Source: UBA7957 sp965222695 (GTDB taxonomy: Bacteria; Pseudomonadota; Gammaproteobacteria; Granulosicoccales; Granulosicoccaceae). Taken from it: 64,000 bases of DNA. How positions within the stretch are numbered: the stretch's first letter is position 1; the number at the start of each line of letters is the position of its first letter. Location of the stretch: positions 2,356,001-2,420,000 of the forward strand of contig OZ244967.1 of assembly GCA_965222695.1 (NCBI GenBank), given 5' to 3'. Below the pieces are notes generated by a model that did no database searches, was not told the DNA's origin, and saw only the letters and a program-made list of their open reading frames with translations. A program made the translations under genes and the position numbers. Positions 25,258 through 34,834 of this stretch are shown here, one piece after another.

Positions 25258-27768
25258 ATGACTTACCGCGTCCGTGTCAGCCATATAGAAGTCACCCAAT
25301 CGATTCAAAACGCAAGCAACGATCCATTTGAAGCCGCCGACCGGCCTTATGGTAGCCCGAGCTCAACAGGTATTCCGTTAATCGCCGGGAAAACCACGTA
25401 TGCGAGAGTCTACTTCAATAACTTTGAATTGCATCAGGATATTTCGGCAATAGGAAAACTGCTCATATTTGATGACAATGGCTATGTTTATACACTCGAT
25501 AGCCTTGGGGCTGTTTATTGGCAGTCTAAGCCATCTTACAGTTTAATGGAGCAGCGGCACAATTGGTCATTCTCGCTTAATTTTGCTCTACCGAAAGACT
25601 CAATCATTAAACCGGGTAAAAAATTCTTTAAGCTTGTTCACCTTAGAGAGCAAAACTCCAATTCCAAGATCGACATCAGTAATATCGACAAGCAAGTGGA
25701 AGTGAATTTTCTTCCCGAACAAAAACTGGCCTGTCGCGCCTTAGTGTTTAGATATTGGGATATCGGAAACAACCGTTATTTACAGCCCTCTTGCCAGGAA
25801 GTTGATTCAATTCGCCGCTTTATGGAGCGAGCATTCCCCGTTTCTAAAATTGAGTGGTCAACAAATGCAGTAGTTGCAAATCATGACTTTTTGCTGCTCA
25901 ACCAAGTTCAGAACCAGGGAATTGAACAGGAGGAAATTGCGACAAAAATGTTATCGAAGCTGTTACAGCAGCTTATGATTATTCGCAATCAAGAGCTGAA
26001 TAGCGGCATCAATGAAAAAACACTGTATATTGCAGTCTTTAGTGATCCTAATTCCCGCTTCGGCAGTGCCGCTGTTGATTCTCCGGAATTTCCGGCAACC
26101 CATGTTGTTGCAGCCTGCGCCGCGGATTCAACGGGTAAAACCGCTGCGCACGAGATTGCGCATATTCTGGGAAGGCATCACCCGGGAATACCGGATATAA
26201 AAGTACACCCACACGCTCTCGGCCAACACCAGATTGATAAATACGCAAAACGTGAAATGGGTGAGAATGGCTATCTTTCCCCCAATAGGATTTCAGAATT
26301 CGAATCCGCGGAAAAGATTTACCTTGGCATTGATGCAGACCCGTCATCTTCATCGCCCCGTGTACTCAAACATGGCCGATACTATGATTTAATGACATAT
26401 ATGGAGCCTCAGTGGTTATCCGCCTACACCTACAGGGAGATTTATAATCGGCTGAAGTTTATTTCAGAATTATCGCTCAGTTGCGATACCAAACGCTGCT
26501 GGACTGTAATTTGTAGCTACGATTTCGAAAGGAAAACCGGCCGTATCTTACACATTTTTCCTGCAAAATTTAGCACACCTCAAAAACCGCAAGATATCGA
26601 AACCACTGAGGAGTTATTGGTACTTCAACAATTGCTGCACTTGCTCTGGCTAAGTAAACTTGGTGTATTCGAAAAACGATGGGACTATATCTACAAAATT
26701 TTAATAACCTATTTCGGAAATGATTTAGATGCTTTGAAAGATGTGCTTGCTAAGAAAGCATCGTCTAAAAACTCTTATACCGTTGCACAATACAATGAAA
26801 TGATATCTGAGATTCTTCGCCGAGAAGACAAGGAGGATATTCATAGAATATTTTCTGAATACGATGTACCGGAAAAACTGTATGAACCGGATATAAAGCT
26901 CTATACGAATTATTCTTCCAGTAGTAAAACGAGTAAATTGACCGAGGCTGATACCAATCGTATGTGGGAGCAGGCAGATCAAGTATATTACCGTAGAAAA
27001 GGCAGTATAGATCGTTTTTCTTTTGGCTTATTCCAAGCATCCGTTCACAGTAAGCCTGGGTCTGAGCAACCACCAAATAGTATTACCCTATTAATTGATG
27101 GAGTTGTTGTCGATAAATACGCGGACACCATAAGCACTGAGGAAGCAAAAAAAATAGCTGATAGAATTTTCAAGCTAACCGACAAAACATACACCACTCA
27201 GCACTCACGTCAGACGGAAACTGCATCTGATAGGCCTAAAGATACATCTCATTGTGAATATCAACCATCTTCCAATTCCTTGGTTTATGACGTAGCAAAG
27301 GGGAATTATTTCTTAAACTTTCATTGGTCCCTGTCCACCGTCGATTTTACCGGCATCAGTATTGATAATAGACTTAATGTTAAAATCACAACCACAATCC
27401 AGTGTCGTCCTAACTCAACTCATTTAAATACAAATTCACCTCAAACAGAATGGGAGACAGTTTTTGTAACAGACGAACTACGCAGCCAGGTTTGGATTAG
27501 TGAGATTTTTTTTGAAAATGAAAAGTTTAATAAAATCGCAACTCGCCGGCATCAGTGTACCCCCAGAAAATTGCCGCGCGATATTTCTTACATCAAGGAA
27601 GATAAGCTTAATTTTAGATTTATAATTACAGTCGGATTTTATGAATTTACTAGTGGGAGTTATACCGCATCTCCGCAAGTTGTCAGGCCAAGACGTAAAA
27701 GTCGATTTAAGCCAGTAAGCTCTGGTAAAACGTGTTTTAATTTAAATCGTTATGATGATCAGTTCTGA
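25258..27768 (+). CDS. Large metzincin-type zinc metalloprotease
   Basis: An 836-aa protein. It has the zinc motif AAHEIAHILGRHHPG (His298, Glu299, His302, with a third His near 308) and a Met-turn-like DLMTYMEPQWLSAYTY near residue 377. That arrangement is seen in poorly characterised bacterial metzincins. The first ~290 residues are beta-rich (KVSHIEVTQSIQ-like opening, ITTYARVYF segment) and may be an Ig-like or propeptide region. Residues after 450 hold helical and beta regions with no match I recognise. There is no signal peptide. It follows the methyltransferase by two bases and runs into the convergent homocysteine methyltransferase-like gene, with a 10-base overlap of the ends. The substrate is unknown. 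Confidence 0.8.
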   Translation: MTYRVRVSHIEVTQSIQNASNDPFEAADRPYGSPSSTGIPLIAGKTTYARVYFNNFELHQDISAIGKLLIFDDNGYVYTLDSLGAVYWQSKPSYSLMEQRHNWSFSLNFALPKDSIIKPGKKFFKLVHLREQNSNSKIDISNIDKQVEVNFLPEQKLACRALVFRYWDIGNNRYLQPSCQEVDSIRRFMERAFPVSKIEWSTNAVVANHDFLLLNQVQNQGIEQEEIATKMLSKLLQQLMIIRNQELNSGINEKTLYIAVFSDPNSRFGSAAVDSPEFPATHVVAACAADSTGKTAAHEIAHILGRHHPGIPDIKVHPHALGQHQIDKYAKREMGENGYLSPNRISEFESAEKIYLGIDADPSSSSPRVLKHGRYYDLMTYMEPQWLSAYTYREIYNRLKFISELSLSCDTKRCWTVICSYDFERKTGRILHIFPAKFSTPQKPQDIETTEELLVLQQLLHLLWLSKLGVFEKRWDYIYKILITYFGNDLDALKDVLAKKASSKNSYTVAQYNEMISEILRREDKEDIHRIFSEYDVPEKLYEPDIKLYTNYSSSSKTSKLTEADTNRMWEQADQVYYRRKGSIDRFSFGLFQASVHSKPGSEQPPNSITLLIDGVVVDKYADTISTEEAKKIADRIFKLTDKTYTTQHSRQTETASDRPKDTSHCEYQPSSNSLVYDVAKGNYFLNFHWSLSTVDFTGISIDNRLNVKITTTIQCRPNSTHLNTNSPQTEWETVFVTDELRSQVWISEIFFENEKFNKIATRRHQCTPRKLPRDISYIKEDKLNFRFIITVGFYEFTSGSYTASPQVVRPRRKSRFKPVSSGKTCFNLNRYDDQF

Positions 27769-28664
27769 ACCGATAAGATAGAATTTGAAATCGATTGTAT
27801 ATGAGCGGGCGTGGTTCCACAGCATCCTCCAACCACACTAATCGGGAACTGCGCCATCCACTGCTTTACGATTTCAGAGTATTGCTTTGGAAAAGTTTTC
27901 TGAGAAAACTGCCACTGCTGTTCATCGGCTGTACCGATTTTTGCATATGCCAAGCATGTACCTCTCCATAAATCCGTAATCTGCTCTAATGCAGGAACTA
28001 TTAATTCGACATCGGTATGCATAACACCAATTTTTTCAATGGGGTAACCACAGATTGTTTTAAGCAATTTTTTAAAGGATTCATGGGCATTACCGGAGAG
28101 TTTATTTGCCTGCCGAAAAGTCATCAATTTTTGCGAGCCGCTACAACGCATGGCGCTAAGCCCCGCCCATACCGGCGCACTCAGCTTACAACATTCATCC
28201 AGTAATCTGGACGCCGATTCACTGTCGATTAACATTTCCGCCAATAAAACATCGGCTCCTGAATCTACAAGGATTTTAGCCTGGTCGCGAAAATTAGCGG
28301 AAATTCTTGTTCCGCTCGGTAGTTTGTCTGCCTGATTAAGCGGGGGTAAGGTAGACATGCAACCCGCAATAAGTATATTCCTCCCGGAATAGTCTCGTCG
28401 CGCCTGCCTGGCAATTTTAACGGCTTCTGTATTTATTTTTTTAAATTCAAAATTCCCGCCTGCTTCAAGAATATGCCGACCCGCCATAAATGTATTACTT
28501 GAGATTACAGTGGCCCCGGCATTAAGATAATCAAGGTGAATCTGCAGCAGTAATTCAGGTCGATATTGATGCGCGGTTGCACTCCAGCTACTGGGGTTCA
28601 TTTCAACACCTCGGCGTTGCAGTTCGGTCCCTACGCCGCCATCGATAATATCGATCTTATTCAT
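27759..28664 (-). CDS. Homocysteine S-methyltransferase family protein
   Basis: A 301-aa TIM-barrel protein of the Hcy-binding domain family. The opening DGGVGTELQRRG and the SNTFMAGRHIL segment are typical. The zinc-binding Cys pair is in GGCCGTTPAHI near residues 281-282, and a further Cys in LSAMRCSGS. Relatives such as MmuM use S-methylmethionine or betaine as donor. Its ATG overlaps the SARP stop as TAATG, so it is translationally coupled to the regulator, an odd pairing for a housekeeping enzyme. A role in recycling the homocysteine product of the nearby methyltransferase would be a reasonable guess. Confidence 0.88.
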   Translation of the reverse strand: MNKIDIIDGGVGTELQRRGVEMNPSSWSATAHQYRPELLLQIHLDYLNAGATVISSNTFMAGRHILEAGGNFEFKKINTEAVKIARQARRDYSGRNILIAGCMSTLPPLNQADKLPSGTRISANFRDQAKILVDSGADVLLAEMLIDSESASRLLDECCKLSAPVWAGLSAMRCSGSQKLMTFRQANKLSGNAHESFKKLLKTICGYPIEKIGVMHTDVELIVPALEQITDLWRGTCLAYAKIGTADEQQWQFSQKTFPKQYSEIVKQWMAQFPISVVGGCCGTTPAHIQSISNSILSVQN

Positions 28665-30709
28665 TATTCAACTGAATGCTGATTATTTGCCACAATATGA
28701 ATGCCTCGCGATTGAGCAGTTGCGAATAGCAAGCCGTCTAAAAAATATTCCCTGTCCGATTCTTTAGCAAAGGGATATGACTTTATAAATTGAACCGCGT
28801 CAAAGCTCGGTTCAATCTCCAAGAGTTGCTCTGTATATTTATGGCACTCTTTACTTCGACGCAAATGGCCAAGGGCGGTTAATAAGTGTTTATAGCTATT
28901 GGTAAATCCAGGACTTTCTCTTACAGCCTTATAGCCCCAAAATGCCGCCTGTTCGGAATCATGCCTAAACAAATGGGCTATACAGTTGGCTGTATTAAAT
29001 AGGAATTCGAAATGAGATTCTGTAGAACACAGTAGCTTGGACTTTTCCAGGCGTTTCAATGCTTCGTCCGGCTCGCCGCAATAGGAATAAGTTGCGGAGC
29101 TAAGCATCCAGGCAAAAGAAGAATATGGATTCAATTTAAGTGATGAATCAATTAACGATTTGCCTTGGTCAAGGTTGCCGGCCCAGAAGGACTCGTAGTG
29201 ACCTAGTATTATCATCGCAAGCGCATCGTCCGGATCTCGCTTGATTGCTTGTCGAGCTAATTCTCCTGCACGTTCAAACACCTGATTTTTGTCAATAGCC
29301 CATGCCTGCCCCAGACAAAACATTTTCCATAAAGCCCAAATGGAGAAAAACCACGAATCATTGGGATTTGACTTTACCGCTTTGGCAAAGAGCTGCTCGG
29401 AATCTTGAAATGATCGGATGGACAGATCATACATATTTGAGAGTGCTAAAAGAGAGCACTGGTAGCTAGTAAGGTTTTTTCTCTCCATTTGATGTGCTTG
29501 GGCTATTTCACTTGCCCGGATTCTGACATCAAGCTGGCCGACTACTCGAGATACAATTTCATCCGGATAGAATAAAGTTTTGTTGCTAAACTCAAGCCGG
29601 TCGCTCCAAACCGCACGATTGTTGATCCCATCCACTAATTCAATAAAAAGTTTGTGTTTATCATCTATCTCGCGAATTTTCCCGAACAGTATGTATTTTG
29701 CCCCTGTGATGCCGCTCACGTCTGAGGCACTAAGATCGTTGAAATTGCTTCTAAACGTATCGGAACTGGGTAAAACACGAAACCACTTAAATTTGGCCGC
29801 AGAACCTATGACTTCCAGACTGATTAGTTCACCAAAATCTGCATTAATCTGCGTGGAGTTAAGCACCTGAAATCTCATAATCGCAACCGTCAATACAGGC
29901 ATAGTACTCAGGGCGGGACTGAGCACTTGTAGATTTTGCTGATTTGGTGCGGAAGATTCCGGCACATTGCTTTTATTGTTAATGAGTGATTCGACCAATA
30001 GCAGTGTTTCGGCTGATGCATCCGTACCGTACTGAGAACGAAGTTTATTCCTACAGATACTAAGTTGATGTAACGCTTGCGATTTATTCCCTTGATGGAA
30101 GTAGAGCTTGATTAAGGATCGATGCGCATCCTCATCGGCACCGTCCAATTCTAAAAGCTTCCCGGCTATAGATTCCAACTCCTCCATTTGGTTTTTATTT
30201 TCGAGGATTACTAAGTAGCGAATAAGAGTTTTTCTGTATGCGGATATAATATTTTGCTGGGCGGCTTGCTTCCAGTCCTCAAATTCCTGTTCATTTAATG
30301 AAATCGAATCCAGCAATGCGCCCGTATAAAGATTGACTGCCTTAGCGAGCTCTTCAGGAGAGTCCGATTGGGCGGCACGGTACATCGCATCGACGTCAAC
30401 TTCGATTTCTGATTTTTTAAAAGATATATTAACCCTATCAGTCCGAATGGGAGGGGTGGACTGAGGATGTAATTTAGAGGAAGCATGGCGAATTCCACTT
30501 AAAACTCCCCGCAGGCTGGCTCTGGCCTGATCATCTGAGCGGGTACCCCATAAAAGCCCCAGTATTCTCTCTCTGGTGACGATCTTGCCGCCAGAAAGCA
30601 ACACATACGCAACCAGCGCTTGATGTTTTCGGCCCGGCAAATCCACCTCGTCTCCATCAGGTGAAAATAGAGAAAATCTCCCCAGTAGCTTGGCCTTCCA
30701 CCGCTTCAT
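28664..30709 (-). CDS. SARP/BTAD-type transcriptional activator with TPR domain
   Basis: A 681-aa regulator. Residues about 1-100 are an OmpR-like winged helix (LLGRFSLFSPDGDEVDLPGR, LLWGTRSDDQARASLRGVL). Residues about 105-250 are the bacterial transcriptional activation domain (LYFHQGNKSQALHQLSICRN). A middle alpha/beta region follows (KYILFGKIREIDDKHKLFIELVDG), resembling the part that precedes TPRs in CadC/adenylate-cyclase-like regulators. The C-terminal ~270 residues are TPR-like repeats. SARPs usually activate secondary-metabolite or secreted-protein genes by binding 11-bp-spaced direct repeats, and such repeats stand before the PAP2-like gene at 23337. It probably controls the island (inference). 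Large TPR-bearing SARPs occur outside actinobacteria too. Confidence 0.88.
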   Translation of the reverse strand: MKRWKAKLLGRFSLFSPDGDEVDLPGRKHQALVAYVLLSGGKIVTRERILGLLWGTRSDDQARASLRGVLSGIRHASSKLHPQSTPPIRTDRVNISFKKSEIEVDVDAMYRAAQSDSPEELAKAVNLYTGALLDSISLNEQEFEDWKQAAQQNIISAYRKTLIRYLVILENKNQMEELESIAGKLLELDGADEDAHRSLIKLYFHQGNKSQALHQLSICRNKLRSQYGTDASAETLLLVESLINNKSNVPESSAPNQQNLQVLSPALSTMPVLTVAIMRFQVLNSTQINADFGELISLEVIGSAAKFKWFRVLPSSDTFRSNFNDLSASDVSGITGAKYILFGKIREIDDKHKLFIELVDGINNRAVWSDRLEFSNKTLFYPDEIVSRVVGQLDVRIRASEIAQAHQMERKNLTSYQCSLLALSNMYDLSIRSFQDSEQLFAKAVKSNPNDSWFFSIWALWKMFCLGQAWAIDKNQVFERAGELARQAIKRDPDDALAMIILGHYESFWAGNLDQGKSLIDSSLKLNPYSSFAWMLSSATYSYCGEPDEALKRLEKSKLLCSTESHFEFLFNTANCIAHLFRHDSEQAAFWGYKAVRESPGFTNSYKHLLTALGHLRRSKECHKYTEQLLEIEPSFDAVQFIKSYPFAKESDREYFLDGLLFATAQSRGIHIVANNQHSVE

Positions 30710-30832
30710 GATTATAATTTGGTCAGTTTATCTCAAATATAGGAATTTCAGGTAAATTGAGTATATCTCCAATTCTATTTAAGCGTAAATATTGAATTTG
30801 AAATCCAGTTTTATCACGGGTATTCCTTTAAC

Positions 30833-31480
30833 TCAGGTATAATGTTCACTGAGTTTTATCCGCCGGTAATGCCATGTATTATCTATTATTTTTCGAAGAG
30901 TTATTGGTGGCGTGACTATCACATTTTCCAATACCCGAGCAACTCTTCGACCTACGCCCTTTGTCTTGCGTCGATTATCAAGAAATACGAATTCGTCTAA
31001 ATACGACTGTAAAAGCTTTGCGCTCATCGCTCCATGATGCGTTCCCAGCTTCCACCGCTTGAAATTAGCAATCGCCCAATGGCAATGTTGCTGGTAATCA
31101 TTCCGGCTTTTGTCTTCACTCGTCTGCACACTCGCTGAATGGGGTCGCGCATCCAGTGAATGTGAGTTTATCACTGGGTAGTCCATCCGATATCACCTTG
31201 GTTTTGTTGTCGATATACCGATCAACAAAGTTTTTCAGATGATCCTGATCGTTATTGGGTGTGTGAATTATACGGATTCGTCCACCCGGCTCTGCCCCTA
31301 CAATCCAAGGGTTTGAACGTCATCTACATTCACCACCGCTTCGTCCAGCTCAACACCGTCCATTAATTGACTCTGCTTATAACTGACCAGGGCACGACGA
31401 ATTTTATGCGACTAGCTCCAGGCCGTTTTGTAGGAACCAAATCCCTTGACTGCACTCACCGCTAGTGCTCCGCCAACCCT
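30833..31480 (-). pseudogene. Degraded IS1595-family (ISXO2-like) transposase
   Basis: Read on the minus strand, fragments of one transposase appear in different frames. GFGSYKTAW then a stop, SHKIRRALVSYKQSQLMDGV and ELDEAVV come from the first half. RIRIIHTPNNDQDHLKNFVD follows, and finally FKRWKLGTHHGAMSAKLLQS with YLDEFVF from the C-terminus, which is open over about 117 codons. Stops and frameshifts show that it is inactive. It marks the right edge of the AT-rich accessory region. Confidence 0.8.
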
Positions 31481-31856
31481 AAAAGTTAGTATCAGCGAGT
31501 TAAATGATCAGGTCATCTATTGTCACTTGGCAGTACAGCAGCTTGTCGATGTACTACAGCTTCCGGGCTTTGACTTCCATTAGCATACCCTCCTGCTCCC
31601 GCAGGTAACGGATCACCGCAAACCAAGTTGCCCGCCTGGAGATTTCCTTTAATGCCAAGCATTTTAACCCCGGCAACGAAGTGAATAACAAGCATGTCAG
31701 AATAGTCGAAATTCAATGGATAGCGACGGACGCCCGAAAAGACGCAGACCGCAACAGCACTACAAGATCAATTTCCGGGCAACAGCCTGTCAAATCCGAT
31801 GTGAATTTTACCTGTATAATCTGGAGCCTCCCAACAACTCCGAACATATAAGGCAA
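31481..31856. other. Intergenic debris and SNF2 gene leader
   Basis: About 375 bases between the dead transposase and the helicase gene. On the minus strand, bases 31510-31716 read as short open pieces that could be more mobile-element debris, but I do not recognise them. A near-consensus -10, TATAAT at 31815-31820, precedes the helicase start by about 37 bases; no clear -35 is seen. Confidence 0.5.
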
Positions 31857-34592
31857 ATGAATATGCCAAAGAAAACGTCCCGTAAAATACCACATGGCTG
31901 GAACACCTCCGACGAGGAGGAAATCGCGCGGCGCGTAGCACGGGCAGAGCTGGAGAACTTTGATATCAGCAGCGATAGCCGTGATACGCCATTCACGGAC
32001 TGGCTGGTCAGCCGGCAGGAAGGTGGCGCTTACCGGGTCGAGATCAGGTCATTGGACACTGCGACAAACAGTTGTGACTGTAAGGATTTTCGGGTCAATG
32101 GTCTGGGCACCTGCAAGCATATCGAAGCGATTCTGCTCACGTTGCGCAAAAGCAAAAACCGGAAAGGAAAACCGGTTAATTACGTGGTCGATATTTATCG
32201 GGATGGTCGCGACGGCAAGGTTAAGGTCCGCTTCCCCGACACCATGCGCCAGACTACGCGAATAAGGCGGCTGGTTTCCTCTTACATTGATGAGGCAGAC
32301 AGCCTGCGCGGCGATCCATTGCAGTCCATGGCCGCTCTGCACGAGCGACTGCTGCACGAGACAGCACGTGTGCGCAGGCAATTGCGCATTTCAGTCCATT
32401 TGCAGCACTGGCTGCAACAATTGCAAGTGTCTGCCGAACAACGCAATAAGCACCGACGTTTTAAACGGGATCTGCAACGCGGCCGCGCCAGCCTGGATGT
32501 AGTCAAACTGCCGCTCTTCCCGTATCAGCAGGAGGGCATGATGCATCTGGCTTTTACCGGCCGGGCTCTGCTGGCGGACGAAATGGGACTGGGCAAAACC
32601 GTTCAGGCCATTGCCGGCGCGGAATTGCTGAACCGGCTGGATCCACTGAATAAGGTGCTGGTCATTTCCCCGGCATCACTGAAAAGCGAATGGCTGGAAC
32701 AAATTGCCAAATTTTCGGACCGCAGCGCACTGATCATTCAGGGAGCGCGAAGGAAACGCCATAAGCTCTACCGTCAGTCCGCCTTCTTCCACCTCGCAAA
32801 TTACGAACAAATTCTCTACGACAGAGATTTTATCAACGACGTATTCAAACCGGATCTGATCATCCTGGACGAGGCGCAGCGGATTAAAAACTGGCAGACA
32901 AAAACCGCTGCCGCGATAAAAGGGCTGACCAGTCCCTACGCCTTTGTCTTGACTGGTACGCCGCTGGAAAACCGCATCGATGAAATCTATTCCATTACCC
33001 AGTTTCTCGATCCGGGCCTGTTCGGACCCTTATTCCGCTTCAACCGGGATTTTCACCAACTGAACGAAAACGGTCAGGCCGTCGGCTATAAAAATCTGGA
33101 TCGCATGCATGAACGTCTGCGTCCCATCATGCTGCGTCGGCGTAAAGAGGATGTCGAGGGCGAATTGCCGCCACGCAGTATCCATCACTACTACGTTTCC
33201 ATGTCCAAAGAGCAGTGCGAGCTCTACGAAGAATACAGCAAGACTGTGGCGCAACTTAGCGCCATCGCCAAGAAACGGCCTTTGACGAAAAAGGAACGGG
33301 AACTGTTGATGCTGTCGCTGAGCTGTATGCGCATGGCCTGTGACAGCACCTTTATTCTGGATCAGAAAACACGGACCTCTCCCAAGCTGGATGAATTGAA
33401 ACGCATACTGGAAGAACTGCCCGGTGAGTCCGGCAGCAAGATCATCGTATTCTCGGAGTGGGAGCGCATGCTGCGCCTGCTGGCGGATCGCCTGACGCAA
33501 GCCGGAACCGATTTCGCTTGGCATACCGGCAGCCTGACGCAGAAAAAACGCCGTGAAGAGATCAATCGTTTCAAACACGATCCAGACTGCCGCCTGTTTC
33601 TGGCCACCGACTCCGCCGCGACCGGCCTCAATCTGCAAATTGCGCGAGTTGTCGTCAACCTCGATTTGCCCTGGAATCCCGCCAAACTGGAACAACGAAT
33701 CGCCCGGGCCTGGCGCAAACATCAGAAACATCCGGTATCGGTGATCAACCTGGTTTGCGAAAACACCATTGAACACCGCATGCTCGATGTGCTGCGGCAC
33801 AAGAGCGACCTGGCAGATGCGGTTGTTGATGGTGTCGGTGACATGAGCGAAATGGAGATATCCGCCGGTCGCGGCTCCTTTATGGAGCGTCTCGACACCC
33901 TGTTGTCGACCCCTGCACCGCGGCACTCGGCATTCGAACGGCTGACCGACAGCATTCTTTCCGATCACGGCGACTCGCTGGAGCACCTCGAACAGCGCGG
34001 CGACACAGTACTGGCTGTGACGGAAAATGCATGTCCGGACCTTGCCAGTCAATTGGAACAGCGTATCGGCGAGCACTGGCAGGGTTCACCGCCGCGCCTG
34101 GAAACGCTCGACCCTGCGACTTTTGCAACCCTGCAACGCCTCGCCGAAGCCGGGATCATTCAGTTTACCCAACCCCTCAAAGGCGATGTCTATAGCGCGA
34201 AAAGCGATCAGAACAGGGAAAAGCGCGAACAACAACGCCGTGAGAAGTTGATCCGCAAACACCTTGATACCGCGGCGGAGAAAATGCGCATGGCCCAACT
34301 GCTGGCCGACGGCGGTTTTGACGGCGAGGCGCTCGCACCCATGAGCAAGGCACTGGACAGCGCCTTGATGGCGGCGGCAGTAAAAACAGGCGAAAAAGCC
34401 AGCGCCCCGATCAGCATCGGTCAGATAAGCCAACTACAGACCGCTTGCCAATTGCCGAATCAGATAACGTCGCTCGCCGCCACTCTACGGTATGAACGAG
34501 ACGATCTCAGCGAAACGGCCGCAAAAGAGCATTTGGATTCGGTAAGCGAAGTATTGGATGCTATCCAGGCGTCTTTACTACAGTCAGATTAG
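31857..34592 (+). CDS. SNF2-family DEAD-like helicase with N-terminal SWIM zinc finger
   Basis: A 911-aa protein from the ATG at 31857, after the TATAAT. The open frame extends upstream to 31716 but without a ribosome site. A SWIM zinc finger (CDC at 73-75, C86-K-H88) precedes the helicase core: Walker A DEMGLGKT (241-248), DEAQ box ILDEAQR (near 338), TGTPLENR, and the helicase C domain with HTGSLTQKKRREEI, TDSAATGLNLQIA and QRIARAWRKHQ. The final ~150 residues are charged and helical. Such proteins remodel protein-DNA complexes or act on stalled transcription (HepA/RapA-like); some SNF2 proteins belong to defence systems, but no defence partner is seen. It appears to be a lone gene next to IS debris. 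Confidence 0.92.
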   Translation: MNMPKKTSRKIPHGWNTSDEEEIARRVARAELENFDISSDSRDTPFTDWLVSRQEGGAYRVEIRSLDTATNSCDCKDFRVNGLGTCKHIEAILLTLRKSKNRKGKPVNYVVDIYRDGRDGKVKVRFPDTMRQTTRIRRLVSSYIDEADSLRGDPLQSMAALHERLLHETARVRRQLRISVHLQHWLQQLQVSAEQRNKHRRFKRDLQRGRASLDVVKLPLFPYQQEGMMHLAFTGRALLADEMGLGKTVQAIAGAELLNRLDPLNKVLVISPASLKSEWLEQIAKFSDRSALIIQGARRKRHKLYRQSAFFHLANYEQILYDRDFINDVFKPDLIILDEAQRIKNWQTKTAAAIKGLTSPYAFVLTGTPLENRIDEIYSITQFLDPGLFGPLFRFNRDFHQLNENGQAVGYKNLDRMHERLRPIMLRRRKEDVEGELPPRSIHHYYVSMSKEQCELYEEYSKTVAQLSAIAKKRPLTKKERELLMLSLSCMRMACDSTFILDQKTRTSPKLDELKRILEELPGESGSKIIVFSEWERMLRLLADRLTQAGTDFAWHTGSLTQKKRREEINRFKHDPDCRLFLATDSAATGLNLQIARVVVNLDLPWNPAKLEQRIARAWRKHQKHPVSVINLVCENTIEHRMLDVLRHKSDLADAVVDGVGDMSEMEISAGRGSFMERLDTLLSTPAPRHSAFERLTDSILSDHGDSLEHLEQRGDTVLAVTENACPDLASQLEQRIGEHWQGSPPRLETLDPATFATLQRLAEAGIIQFTQPLKGDVYSAKSDQNREKREQQRREKLIRKHLDTAAEKMRMAQLLADGGFDGEALAPMSKALDSALMAAAVKTGEKASAPISIGQISQLQTACQLPNQITSLAATLRYERDDLSETAAKEHLDSVSEVLDAIQASLLQSD

Positions 34593-34653
34593 CAACGCGG
34601 CATGAGTCACACAATACAGCCTCTGGTATTTGAAAAAATCAAACGAATATTTA

Positions 34654-34743
34654 CTATGGCCTTCCGATTCTACGACGCCGTCGGCACCCGGGCGATGAAA
34701 TCACGAGGCGCTTGATTCTGGGAGCGGGATCTTCTGTTTGCAT
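34654..34743 (-). CDS. Possible 29-aa small protein with strong ribosome site
   Basis: An ATG at 34743 is preceded six bases upstream by AAAGGAGG, an almost perfect Shine-Dalgarno. The 29 codons encode MQTEDPAPRIKRLVISSPGC followed by a run of five Arg and IGRP, then TAG. It lies 91 bases after the stop of the zinc dehydrogenase gene on the same strand. It could be a real small basic protein, or the remains of the start of a lost gene. I recognise no family. Confidence 0.3.
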   Translation of the reverse strand: MQTEDPAPRIKRLVISSPGCRRRRRIGRP

Positions 34744-34834
34744 GCTGGCCTCCTTTAAAAGTGAGACTGAACTTATCGCGCGATCAAATCGCTATAAATA
34801 ACGTGCGAGAATGAACGGTAATGATGAGTCGGCG

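Noticed and set aside
17992..30709. Prophage, type VI secretion or contractile injection island
   Set aside because: No tail, sheath, baseplate, integrase or secretion genes are visible; the region holds enzymes and a regulator only.
33030..34076. A 348-codon open frame on the minus strand
   Set aside because: It is antisense to the SNF2 helicase core; codon constraint of the real gene explains the long opening.
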